Positions 53,710-64,000 of a stretch of 64,000 nucleotides of DNA are shown here, piece by piece. A program made the position numbers and the translations under genes. Every line of letters starts with the position of its first letter. The first letter of the stretch is position 1. The stretch comes from Microplitis mediator. Lineage: Eukaryota > Arthropoda > Insecta > Hymenoptera > Braconidae. The notes beneath the pieces are model-generated. The model was not told the DNA's origin, ran no database searches, and was given only the letters and a program-made list of their open reading frames with translations. The stretch lies in assembly GCF_029852145.1 (NCBI RefSeq), contig NC_079979.1:4750501-4814500 (forward strand), written 5' to 3'.

Positions 53710-55336
53710 ATTGCATTCCAACCGTAGTTTGTATAAATTTTTTAATCATGACAGAAAATTTTCGTAGTTTAGTAGTAGATAAAACAGATACAGCTTTAAC
53801 CAAAAACAGGATCCGAAAAATTTCTAGATGTTACTAATCCCGTGATGGTCTAGAATATCCAGTCAAAAATTAGATGTCTATTCATTTTCGTTAAGTTGCA
53901 GTAACTTAAGCCTATGTAACTTCTGGCTGCACAACTAAATATCAACATCAAAAATATTCATCAGACATAAAATCCAAGACAAATTTTAGAATATTTTGCA
54001 CGTATTTGGCGTTTATTTCAGGCAATTTTTGCAAATTTTATATCTTGTGTATATTCGTTTATTGATTTGTCAATTTTTTGTTATGGACTTGTTGAATTGA
54101 AAACAAAAAGTTGAATAATTGCTACTTTTCTATTAGGCTCGAAATAAATTTTTTTTTTTTTTTCAATATAAAAAAAGTTATCCATTTGTTGTTACTTAAA
54201 TAGTTTTAATTACTTGAACGTTTTTTTTAAAATAAAAATTTAAATTGATATCATAGTTTTTCTAATACGATAAGACACTGTAGATGGCACTTTTCAATTG
54301 TTTCTCGCAGATACTCGTGAAACGTATAGTTTCAATATATAACATTTTGTAGACAGACGTTGATGGGCACTTCGGACAAAGTCATGTTGGATGCCTAAAG
54401 GTTCTTTGCACGTAGCAGTCAATCAGGATACACAGGATCGACAAAATGCGCAAAAAAGGAAATCAACGTCTTACGCCTAGGAAATGGTTCTCAAAAGAAG
54501 AGAATCATTAGGCAAAAAATGACAATAAAAATAACAAACTGCCTGCAAAGAAGGGGTAGCTCTGATCGGGGGAAGCGTAATGCACTTCCATACTGGATCA
54601 GAACTGTAGAAACACACTAGGCAACTGCTACTCCGTTACTCGACCAAAAGGAAGATGCCAAGGTCGAGTAATCCTTTTGTTTTTCATATATTTGATGAGA
54701 TATAATTTTTTAATTTAAAATTATGACTTTTTTTTACGTTAATTATTGACAAAAAAAAAAAAAAAAATTAAATCATTTACTCGTAATATGTATAATAGAT
54801 TTTCTTTACGAGGGTATATAATTATTTTTGTAAATAATTTTTCAACTTTGATAATAACTTTAGGTAAAATTAATAACAAGGCTTTTAAAGTTTTCTGTAG
54901 CCTAAGAATTTATAATACGCTAATATTTTTAATACATGATTGATATTGTCAGAAACGAAACGTCTAATCCAAGTTTTTATTCACTTTGCTAGTGCAATAA
55001 GAATAGTATAGATTTTTCACGTTAACCGTAGCAGCTTAAAATAGAGCAGGCCAATTTGAATCATGAGAAAATTAATGATTTTATTAAGATCAAATTTGAT
55101 AGCACGTAATATTTTATTGTTGAAAGTAATAATTTTTTATTTTTTGAAAATAATATAGCAAGTAATAAATTACAGGAAGGTTTTTATATATAAATTTTTC
55201 CATTAAATTTTGAGTTATTGACGTATATAATATGTAATATAAATCAGATATAGTGCAAAAATTAGTATCTTATGCTGTGACAAATTAAATTTCATACTAC
55301 AAATTTTTTTATTAAAAATTTTCGTAGCATCGTTTT
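53710..55336 (+). repeat. Satellite monomer 34
   Basis: Length 1,627 bp, T15/A17, sites T/A/T. C at 54604 is shared with monomers 30 and 33 without their other two rare alleles, suggesting a conversion tract or exchange breakpoint. Confidence 0.97.
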
Positions 55337-56964
55337 ATTGCATTCCAACCGTAGTTTGTATAAATTTTTTAATCATGACAGAAAATTTTCGTAGTTTAGT
55401 AGTAGATAAAACAGATACAGCTTTAACCAAAAACAGGATCCGAAAAATTTCTAGATGTTACTAATCCCGTGATGGTCTAGAATATCCAGTCAAAAATTAG
55501 ATGACTATTCATTTTCGTTAAGTTGCAGTAACTTAAGCCTATGTAACTTCTGGCTGCACAACTAAATATCAACATCAAAAATATTCATCAGACATAAAAT
55601 CCAAGACAAATTTTAGAATATTTTGCACGTATTTGGCGTTTATTTCAGGCAATTTTTGCAAATTTTATATCTTGTGTATATTCGTTTATTGATTTGTCAA
55701 TTTTTTGTTATGGACTTGTTGAATTGAAAACAAAAAGTTGAATAATTGCTACTTTTCTATTAGGCTCGAAATAAATTTTTTTTTTTTTTTTTCAATATAA
55801 AAAAAGTTATCCATTTGTTGTTACTTAAATAGTTTTAATTACTTGAACGTTTTTTTTAAAATAAAAATTTAAATTGATATCATAGTTTTTCTAATACGAT
55901 AAGACACTGTAGATGGCACTTTTCAATTGTTTCTCGCAGATACTCGTGAAACGTATAGTTTCAATATATAACATTTTGTAGACAGACGTTGATGGGCACT
56001 TCGGACAAAGTCATGTTGGATGCCTAAAGGTTCTTTGCACGTAGCAGTCAATCAGGATACACAGGATCGACAAAATGCGCAAAAAAGGAAATCAACGTCT
56101 TACGCCTAGGAAATGGTTCTCAAAAGAAGAGAATCATTAGGCAAAAAATGACAATAAAAATAACAAACTGCCTGCAAAGAAGGGGTAGCTCTGATCGGGG
56201 GAAGCGTAATGCACTTCCATACTGGATCAGAAGTGTAGAAACACACTAGGCAACTGCTACTCCGTTACTCGACCAAAAGGAAGATGCCAAGGTCGAGTAA
56301 TCCTTTTGTTTTTCATATATTTGATGAGATATAATTTTTTAATTTATAATTATGACTTTTTTTTACGTTAATTATTGACAAAAAAAAAAAAAAAATTAAA
56401 TCATTTACTCGTAATATGTATAATAGATTTTCTTTACGAGGGTATATAATTATTTTTGTAAATAATTTTTCAACTTTGATAATAACTTTAGGTAAAATTA
56501 ATAACAAGGCTTTTAAAGTTTTCTGTAGCCTAAGAATTTATAATACGCTAATATTTTTAATACATGATTGATATTGTCAGAAACGAAACGTCTAATCCAA
56601 GTTTTTATTCACTTTGCTAGTGCAATAAGAATAGTATAGATTTTTCACGTTAACCGTAGCAGCTTAAAATAGAGCAGGCCAATTTGAATCATGAGAAAAT
56701 TAATGATTTTATTAAGATCAAATTTGATAGCACGTAATATTTTATTGTTGAAAGTAATAATTTTTTATTTTTTGAAAATAATATAGCAAGTAATAAATTA
56801 CAGGAAGGTTTTTATATATAAATTTTTCCATTAAATTTTGAGTTATTGACGTATATAATATGTAATATAAATCAGATATAGTGCAAAAATTAGTATCTTA
56901 TGCTGAGACAAATTAAATTTCATACTACAAATTTTTTTATTAAAAATTTTCGTAGCATCGTTTT
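55337..56964 (+). repeat. Satellite monomer 35
   Basis: Length 1,628 bp, T17/A16, sites A/T/A, the same site pattern as monomers 2, 4 and 6 at the left end. Confidence 0.97.
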
Positions 56965-58592
56965 ATTGCATTCCAACCGTAGTTTGTATAAATTTTTTAA
57001 TCATGACAGAAAATTTTCGTAGTTTAGTAGTAGATAAAACAGATACAGCTTTAACCAAAAAACAGGATCCAAAAAATTTCTAGATGTTACTAATCCCGTG
57101 ATGGTCTAGAATATCCAGTCAAAAATTAGATGTCTATTCATTTTCGTTAAGTTGCAGTAACTTAAGCCTATGTAACTTCTGGCTGCACAACTAAATATCA
57201 ACATCAAAAATATTCATCAGACATAAAATCCAAGACAAATTTTAGAATATTTTGCACGTATTTGGCGTTTATTTCAGGCAATTTTTGCAAATTTTATATC
57301 TTGTGTATATTCGTTTATTGATTTGTCAATTTTTTGTTATGGACTTGTTGAATTGAAAACAAAAAGTTGAATAATTGCTACTTTTCTATTAGGCTCGAAA
57401 TAAATTTTTTTTTTTTTTTCAATATAAAAAAAGTTATCCATTTGTTGTTACTTAAATAGTTTTAATTACTTGAACGTTTTTTTTAAAATAAAAATTTAAA
57501 TTGATATCATAGTTTTTCTAATACGATAAGACACTGTAGATGGCACTTTTCAATTGTTTCTCGCAGATACTCGTGAAACGTATAGTTTCAATATATAACA
57601 TTTTGTAGACAGACGTTGATGGGCACTTCGGACAAAGTCATGTTGGATGCCTAAAGGTTCTTTGCACGTAGCAGTCAATCAGGATACACAGGATCGACAA
57701 AATGCGCAAAAAAGGAAATCAACGTCTTACGCCTAGGAAATGGTTCTCAAAAGAAGAGAATCATTAGGCAAAAAATGACAATAAAAATAACAAACTGCCT
57801 GCAAAGAAGGGGTAGCTCTGATCGGGGGAAGCGTAATGCACTTCCATACTGGATCAGAAGTGTAGAAACACACTAGGCAACTGCTACTCCGTTACTCGAC
57901 CAAAAGGAAGATGCCAAGGTCGAGTAATCCTTTTGTTTTTCATATATTTGATGAGATATAATTTTTTAATTTAAAATTATGACTTTTTTTGACGTTAATT
58001 ATTGACAAAAAAAAAAAAAAAAATTAAATCATTTACTCGTAATATGTATAATAGATTTTCTTTACGAGGGTATATAATTATTTTTGTAAATAATTTTTCA
58101 ACTTTGATAATAACTTTAGGTAAAATTAATAACAAGGCTTTTAAAGTTTTCTGTAGCCTAAGAATTTATAATACGCTAATATTTTTAATACATGATTGAT
58201 ATTGTCAGAAACGAAACGTCTAATCCAAGTTTTTATTCACTTTGCTAGTGCAATAAGAATAGTATAGATTTTTCACGTTAACCGTAGCAGCTTAAAATAG
58301 AGCAGGCCAATTTGAATCATGAGAAAATTAATGATTTTATTAAGATCAAATTTGATAGCACGTAATATTTTATTGTTGAAAGTAATAATTTTTTATTTTT
58401 TGAAAATAATATAGCAAGTAATAAATTACAGGAAGGTTTTTATATATAAATTTTTCCATTAAATTTTGAGTTATTGACGTATATAATATGTAATATAAAT
58501 CAGATATAGTGCAAAAATTAGTATCTTATGCTGTGACAAATTAAATTTCATACTACAAATTTTTTTATTAAAAATTTTCGTAGCATCGTTTT
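56965..58592 (+). repeat. Satellite monomer 36
   Basis: Length 1,628 bp, T15/A17, sites T/A/T. It has one extra A in the A tract before CAGGATCC (about 57056-57061), a private G-to-A at 57071, and T-to-G at 57991 shared with monomers 7 and 26. Confidence 0.97.
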
Positions 58593-60221
58593 ATTGCATT
58601 CCAACCGTAGTTTGTATAAATTTTTTAATCATGACAGAAAATTTTCGTAGTTTAGTAGTAGATAAAACAGATACAGCTTTAACCAAAAACAGGATCCGAA
58701 AAATTTCTAGATGTTACTAATCCCGTGATGGTCTAGAATATCCAGTCAAAAATTAGATGACTATTCATTTTCGTTAAGTTGCAGTAACTTAAGCCTATGT
58801 AACTTCTGGCTGCACAACTAAATATCAACATCAAAAATATTCATCAGACATAAAATCCAAGACAAATTTTAGAATATTTTGCACGTATTTGGCGTTTATT
58901 TCAGGCAATTTTTGCAAATTTTATATCTTGTGTATATTCGTTTATTGATTTGTCAATTTTTTGTTATGGACTTGTTGAATTGAAAACAAAAAGTTGAATA
59001 ATTGCTACTTTTCTATTAGGCTCGAAATAAATTTTTTTTTTTTTTTTTCAATATAAAAAAAGTTATCCATTTGTTGTTACTTAAATAGTTTTAATTACTT
59101 GAACGTTTTTTTTAAAATAAAAATTTAAATTGATATCATAGTTTTTCTAATACGATAAGACACTGTAGATGGCACTTTTCAATTGTTTCTCGCAGATACT
59201 CGTGAAACGTATAGTTTCAATATATAACATTTTGTAGACAGACGTTGATGGGCACTTCGGACAAAGTCATGTTGGATGCCTAAAGGTTCTTTGCACGTAG
59301 CAGTCAATCAGGATACACAGGATCGACAAAATGCGCAAAAAAGGAAATCAACGTCTTACGCCTAGGAAATGGTTCTCAAAAGAAGAGAATCATTAGGCAA
59401 AAAATGACAATAAAAATAACAAACTGCCTGCAAAGAAGGGGTAGCTCTGATCGGGGGAAGCGTAATGCACTTCCATACTGGATCAGAAGTGTAGAAACAC
59501 ACTAGGCAACTGCTACTCCGTTACTCGACCAAAAGGAAGATGCCAAGGTCGAGTAATCCTTTTGTTTTTCATATATTTGATGAGATATAATTTTCTAATT
59601 TAAAATTATGACTTTTTTTTACGTTAATTATTGACAAAAAAAAAAAAAAAAATTAAATCATTTACTCGTAATATGTATAATAGATTTTCTTTACGAGGGT
59701 ATATAATTATTTTTGTAAATAATTTTTCAACTTTGATAATAACTTTAGGTAAAATTAATAACAAGGCTTTTAAAGTTTTCTGTAGCCTAAGAATTTATAA
59801 TACGCTAATATTTTTAATACATGATTGATATTGTCAGAAACGAAACGTCTAATCCAAGTTTTTATTCACTTTGCTAGTGCAATAAGAATAGTATAGATTT
59901 TTCACGTTAACCGTAGCAGCTTAAAATAGAGCAGGCCAATTTGAATCATGAGAAAATTAATGATTTTATTAAGATCAAATTTGATAGCACGTAATATTTT
60001 ATTGTTGAAAGTAATAATTTTTTATTTTTTGAAAATAATATAGCAAGTAATAAATTACAGGAAGGTTTTTATATATAAATTTTTCCATTAAATTTTGAGT
60101 TATTGACGTATATAATATGTAATATAAATCAGATATAGTGCAAAAATTAGTATCTTATGCTGTGACAAATTAAATTTCATACTACAAATTTTTTTATTAA
60201 AAATTTTCGTAGCATCGTTTT
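58593..60221 (+). repeat. Satellite monomer 37
   Basis: Length 1,629 bp, T17/A17, sites A/A/T. T-to-C at 59595 is shared only with monomer 38. I saw no difference between these two neighbours. Confidence 0.97.
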
Positions 60222-61850
60222 ATTGCATTCCAACCGTAGTTTGTATAAATTTTTTAATCATGACAGAAAATTTTCGTAGTTTAGTAGTAGATAAAACAGA
60301 TACAGCTTTAACCAAAAACAGGATCCGAAAAATTTCTAGATGTTACTAATCCCGTGATGGTCTAGAATATCCAGTCAAAAATTAGATGACTATTCATTTT
60401 CGTTAAGTTGCAGTAACTTAAGCCTATGTAACTTCTGGCTGCACAACTAAATATCAACATCAAAAATATTCATCAGACATAAAATCCAAGACAAATTTTA
60501 GAATATTTTGCACGTATTTGGCGTTTATTTCAGGCAATTTTTGCAAATTTTATATCTTGTGTATATTCGTTTATTGATTTGTCAATTTTTTGTTATGGAC
60601 TTGTTGAATTGAAAACAAAAAGTTGAATAATTGCTACTTTTCTATTAGGCTCGAAATAAATTTTTTTTTTTTTTTTTCAATATAAAAAAAGTTATCCATT
60701 TGTTGTTACTTAAATAGTTTTAATTACTTGAACGTTTTTTTTAAAATAAAAATTTAAATTGATATCATAGTTTTTCTAATACGATAAGACACTGTAGATG
60801 GCACTTTTCAATTGTTTCTCGCAGATACTCGTGAAACGTATAGTTTCAATATATAACATTTTGTAGACAGACGTTGATGGGCACTTCGGACAAAGTCATG
60901 TTGGATGCCTAAAGGTTCTTTGCACGTAGCAGTCAATCAGGATACACAGGATCGACAAAATGCGCAAAAAAGGAAATCAACGTCTTACGCCTAGGAAATG
61001 GTTCTCAAAAGAAGAGAATCATTAGGCAAAAAATGACAATAAAAATAACAAACTGCCTGCAAAGAAGGGGTAGCTCTGATCGGGGGAAGCGTAATGCACT
61101 TCCATACTGGATCAGAAGTGTAGAAACACACTAGGCAACTGCTACTCCGTTACTCGACCAAAAGGAAGATGCCAAGGTCGAGTAATCCTTTTGTTTTTCA
61201 TATATTTGATGAGATATAATTTTCTAATTTAAAATTATGACTTTTTTTTACGTTAATTATTGACAAAAAAAAAAAAAAAAATTAAATCATTTACTCGTAA
61301 TATGTATAATAGATTTTCTTTACGAGGGTATATAATTATTTTTGTAAATAATTTTTCAACTTTGATAATAACTTTAGGTAAAATTAATAACAAGGCTTTT
61401 AAAGTTTTCTGTAGCCTAAGAATTTATAATACGCTAATATTTTTAATACATGATTGATATTGTCAGAAACGAAACGTCTAATCCAAGTTTTTATTCACTT
61501 TGCTAGTGCAATAAGAATAGTATAGATTTTTCACGTTAACCGTAGCAGCTTAAAATAGAGCAGGCCAATTTGAATCATGAGAAAATTAATGATTTTATTA
61601 AGATCAAATTTGATAGCACGTAATATTTTATTGTTGAAAGTAATAATTTTTTATTTTTTGAAAATAATATAGCAAGTAATAAATTACAGGAAGGTTTTTA
61701 TATATAAATTTTTCCATTAAATTTTGAGTTATTGACGTATATAATATGTAATATAAATCAGATATAGTGCAAAAATTAGTATCTTATGCTGTGACAAATT
61801 AAATTTCATACTACAAATTTTTTTATTAAAAATTTTCGTAGCATCGTTTT
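60222..61850 (+). repeat. Satellite monomer 38 (last complete copy)
   Basis: Length 1,629 bp, T17/A17, sites A/A/T, with the C at 61224 that marks monomer 37. It appears to be a single-monomer duplication next to the array edge. Confidence 0.97.
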
Positions 61851-62761
61851 ATTGCATTCCAACCGTAGTTTGTATAAATTTTTTAATCATGACAGAAAAT
61901 TTTCGTAGTTTAGTAGTAGATAAAACAGATACAGCTTTAACCAAAAACAGGATCCGAAAAATTTCTAGATGTTACTAATCCCGTGATGGTCTAGAATATC
62001 CAGTCAAAAATTAGATGACTATTCATTTTCGTTAAGTTGCAGTAACTTAAGCCTATGTAACTTCTGGCTGCACAACTAAATATCAACATCAAAAATATTC
62101 ATCAGACATAAAATCCAAGACAAATTTTAGAATATTTTGCACGTATTTGGCGTTTATTTCAGGCAATTTTTGCAAATTTTATATCTTGTGTATATTCGTT
62201 TATTGATTTGTCAATTTTTTGTTATGGACTTGTTGAATTGAAAACAAAAAGTTGAATAATTGCTACTTTTCTATTAGGCTCGAAATAAATTTTTTTTTTT
62301 TTTTTCAATATAAAAAAAGTTATCCATTTGTTGTTACTTAAATAGTTTTAATTACTTGAACGTTTTTTTTAAAATAAAAATTTAAATTGATATCATAGTT
62401 TTTCTAATACGATAAGACACTGTAGATGGCACTTTTCAATTGTTTCTCGCAGATACTCGTGAAACGTATAGTTTCAATATATAACATTTTGTAGACAGAC
62501 GTTGATGGGCACTTCGGACAAAGTCATGTTGGATGCCTAAAGGTTCTTTGCACGTAGCAGTCAATCAGGATACACAGGATCGACAAAATGCGCAAAAAAG
62601 GAAATCAACGTCTTACGCCTAGGAAATGGTTCTCAAAAGAAGAGAATCATTAGGCAAAAAATGACAATAAAAATAACAAACTGCCTGCAAAGAAGGGGTA
62701 GCTCTGATCGGGGGAAGCGTAATGCACTTCCATACTGGATCAGAAGTGTAGAAACACACTA
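61851..62761 (+). repeat. Satellite monomer 39, truncated at array edge
   Basis: Only the first 911 bp are present, with T16 and A at the first site. The match continues to ACACACTA, and the next base begins CCCGGG instead of the expected GGCAACTG. The break falls inside the three-way-junction part of the RNA candidate, so this copy lacks its closing helix, 3' hairpin and T-rich tail. Confidence 0.96.
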
Positions 62762-62805
62762 CCCGGGAAAAAATGATTTTGCCTAATTATATATAATTAT
62801 ATATA
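62762..62805 (+). repeat. Left terminal inverted repeat of the 879 bp element
   Basis: The repeat starts directly at the satellite breakpoint with the palindromic hexamer CCCGGG. The matched part is about 33 bp; beyond it only generic TA-rich similarity continues. Confidence 0.6.
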
Positions 62806-62810
62806 AGACC

Positions 62811-63054
62811 TTATATATAATTAGATCTAAAAATTGGCCAGGTCTAATTATATATAATTTATATATAATTATATATAGGTTATATATGATTATATATAAT
62901 ACGTTATATATAATTAGATCTGAAAATTGGCCAGGTCTAATTATATATAATCATATATAAGTTATATATACTCATATATAATTAGATATGATTATGTATA
63001 ATACATATATATCATATTTTATATATAATTAGATCCGAAAATTAGGCGGGTTTC
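62811..63054. repeat. Three diverged copies of a palindromic AT-rich module
   Basis: Copies start near 62811, 62904 and 63019. In the first two, a 16 bp arm ATATATAATTAGATCT is followed after AAAATTGGCC by its near-perfect reverse complement, with one mismatch that makes AGATCT into AGGTCT. The third copy is more diverged and has lost the right arm. Confidence 0.6.
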
Positions 63055-63395
63055 ATCATATATATGATTATGTGTAATTTATATACAATTACGTATGTTC
63101 ATGTACGATTAATATTGAAGTATTCAGAGGGAAGTTTTTTTTTTAATTATACGTTTAATTATACATAAGTTTATTACTTTTTTAACAGACTGAAAAATAT
63201 AATGTAACGCTTCGTAAATATTTTAAAATTATAATTTATAGTAAAATTGTAATCATTATTTCTGTAAATATACACCTAAAACTATAATGCATTTAACGAG
63301 TACTGATTATGAAATATCAATAAAGACCATAGAGCATCTAATATATTAAATAAGAAAAACTAAATATTAAATATATTCTATAAATAAAATATTAA

Positions 63396-63397
<2 letters not shown>
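63055..63397. other. AT-rich interior with no recognised feature
   Basis: Up to about 63120 the sequence is TA-rich and repeat-like. From about 63120 to 63397 it is less repetitive. I see no open frame, RNA gene or regulatory motif that I would defend. Confidence 0.5.

Positions 63398-63441
<44 letters not shown>
63398..63441. repeat. (TA)22 microsatellite
   Basis: An uninterrupted TA dinucleotide run of about 44 bp lies within the inverted-repeat element. Confidence 0.95.
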
Positions 63442-63446
<5 letters not shown>

Positions 63447-63507
63447 TTAATTTATATTTGATTATATATAGATTTAAAGATCTAAAATATAATAAAAATT
63501 ACTATAT

Positions 63508-63558
63508 ATGGGTCTATATAGGTCAGGTCTAATCAGATCTAATCATATATAGACCCAT
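63508..63558. repeat. 13 bp inverted repeat in the AT-rich element
   Basis: ATGGGTCTATATA (63508-63520) and TATATAGACCCAT (63546-63558) are exact reverse complements around a 25 bp spacer that itself contains AGGTCTAATCAGATCT. Confidence 0.6.
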
Positions 63559-63607
63559 GTACAACTATATATGGGTATATACTATTATATATATTCCATA
63601 TACAATC

Positions 63608-63640
63608 ATATATAATTAGGCAAAATCATTTTGTCCCGGG
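63608..63640 (-). repeat. Right terminal inverted repeat of the 879 bp element
   Basis: The end reads ATTAGGCAAAATCATTTTGTCCCGGG on the plus strand up to 63640. Related ends with CCCGG recur at 63756, 63871 and 63976 in direct orientation. Confidence 0.6.
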
Positions 63641-64000
63641 ATATAATTAGATCTAATTATATATAAGGCTATATATACTTATATATAGGTCTATATATAA
63701 CCATATATATTCTATATATAATCATATATAATTAGGCAAAATCATTTTTTTCCCGGTATAATTAGGTCTAATTATATATAAGGCTATATATACTTATATA
63801 TAGGTCTATATATAACCATATATATTCTATATATAATCATATATAGTTAGGCAAAATCATTTTTTTCCCGGTATAATTAGGTCTAATTATATATAAGACT
63901 ATATATACTTATATATAGGTCTATATATAACCATATATATTCTATATATAATCAGGCAAAATCATTTTTTTCCCGGTATAATTAGGTCTAATTATATATA
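63641..64000. repeat. Tandem repeat of about 115 bp derived from the element end
   Basis: Three units and part of a fourth run off the right edge. Each unit opens with TATAATTAGRTCTAATT and closes with AGGCAAAATCATTTTTTTCCCGG. The closing CCCGG ends at 63639, 63756, 63871 and 63976, giving spacings of 117, 115 and 105. The last full unit lacks about 10 bp before AGGC. The shared closing sequence shows these units are related to the right terminus of the 879 bp element. Confidence 0.85.

Larger units (their letters stand above)
1..62761 (+). repeat. Tandem satellite array, 38 full and 1 partial monomers of about 1,627 bp
   Basis: The same sequence recurs head-to-tail without interruption; I phased it on the start ATTGCATTCCAACCG, which recurs every 1,626-1,633 bp. 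Copies differ by only a few substitutions each. Two homopolymer tracts account for nearly all length differences. The array runs off the left edge and ends abruptly at 62761 inside copy 39. All copies have the same orientation. No copy holds a credible protein gene. Such a long homogeneous array is typical of eukaryotic satellite DNA (centromeric, subtelomeric, B-chromosome or sex-chromosome heterochromatin) or of a tandemly repeated RNA gene family; the sequence alone does not choose between these. Phase is arbitrary, so the true unit boundary is unknown. Confidence 0.98.
62762..63640. mobile_element. 879 bp element with CCCGGG-ended terminal inverted repeats (MITE-like)
   Basis: The left end begins CCCGGG, A6, TGATTTTGCC, then TAATTATATAT. 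The reverse complement of the right end (about 63608-63640) is the same over about 33 bp apart from one A/C mismatch. The element has no reading frame of note and is extremely AT-rich inside, as in a non-autonomous inverted-repeat element. TA precedes the left end and ATATAA follows the right end, so a TA target-site duplication is possible but not exact. The satellite does not resume on the right, so this is not a simple insertion into the array as seen here. I cannot assign a superfamily. Confidence 0.55.

Noticed and set aside
1..62761. CENP-B-box or other known centromere motif in the monomer.
   Set aside because: I found no convincing match to the CENP-B box consensus; a centromeric role cannot be argued from the sequence.
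1..62761. CRISPR array or prokaryotic repeat system.
   Set aside because: The repeat unit is about 1.6 kb with no short repeat-spacer pattern and no associated genes.
63301..63330. AATAAA polyadenylation signal in the AT-rich element.
   Set aside because: Expected by chance in such AT-rich DNA and there is no gene for it to serve.

Overview
This window is almost entirely one tandem repeat array. It holds no protein-coding gene that I can support. The long, near-identical 1.6 kb satellite array, very AT-rich flanking DNA, poly(dT)/poly(dA) tracts, (TA)n microsatellite and MITE-like inverted-repeat element point to a eukaryotic nuclear genome, most likely an invertebrate such as an insect. There is no gene by which to place it more closely. 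The array runs off the left edge of the window.

Layout: positions 1-62761 hold 38 complete head-to-tail copies and one truncated copy of a monomer of about 1,627 bp, all on the same strand. Monomer lengths run from 1,626 to 1,633. Almost all of that variation comes from two homopolymers, a T-run (15-17) near monomer position 440 and an A-run (16-17) near position 1044, so that length = 1,595 + T + A. The exceptions are a 5 bp insertion in copy 21 and a 1 bp insertion in copy 36. Sparse shared substitutions reveal higher-order blocks: dimers of 3,255-3,256 bp on the left and trimers of about 4,880 bp further right, as expected from repeated unequal exchange or segmental amplification.

Inside each monomer the two homopolymers sit at the ends of an imperfect inverted repeat about 620 bp apart. 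The DNA between them is visibly richer in G+C than its surroundings. In it I find an ordered set of complementary segments: a 10 bp helix closing a 117 nt domain, a bulged 14 bp hairpin, a three-way junction whose helices abut without linkers, a perfect 10 bp hairpin, and a 9 bp long-range complementarity joining two otherwise unpaired regions. TATATAA lies upstream and TTTTGTTTTT downstream. I propose, as inference, that each monomer carries (or descends from) a structured non-coding RNA gene of roughly 320-350 nt, possibly transcribed by RNA polymerase III. I do not recognise its family. Within this array its sequence is not visibly more conserved than the spacer, so function is unproven.

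At 62761 the array stops inside copy 39. To the right lie an 879 bp element with CCCGGG-ended terminal inverted repeats (62762-63640), internally built of palindromic AT-rich modules and a (TA)22 microsatellite, and then a tandem repeat of about 115 bp that reuses the element's terminal sequence and runs to the end of the window.
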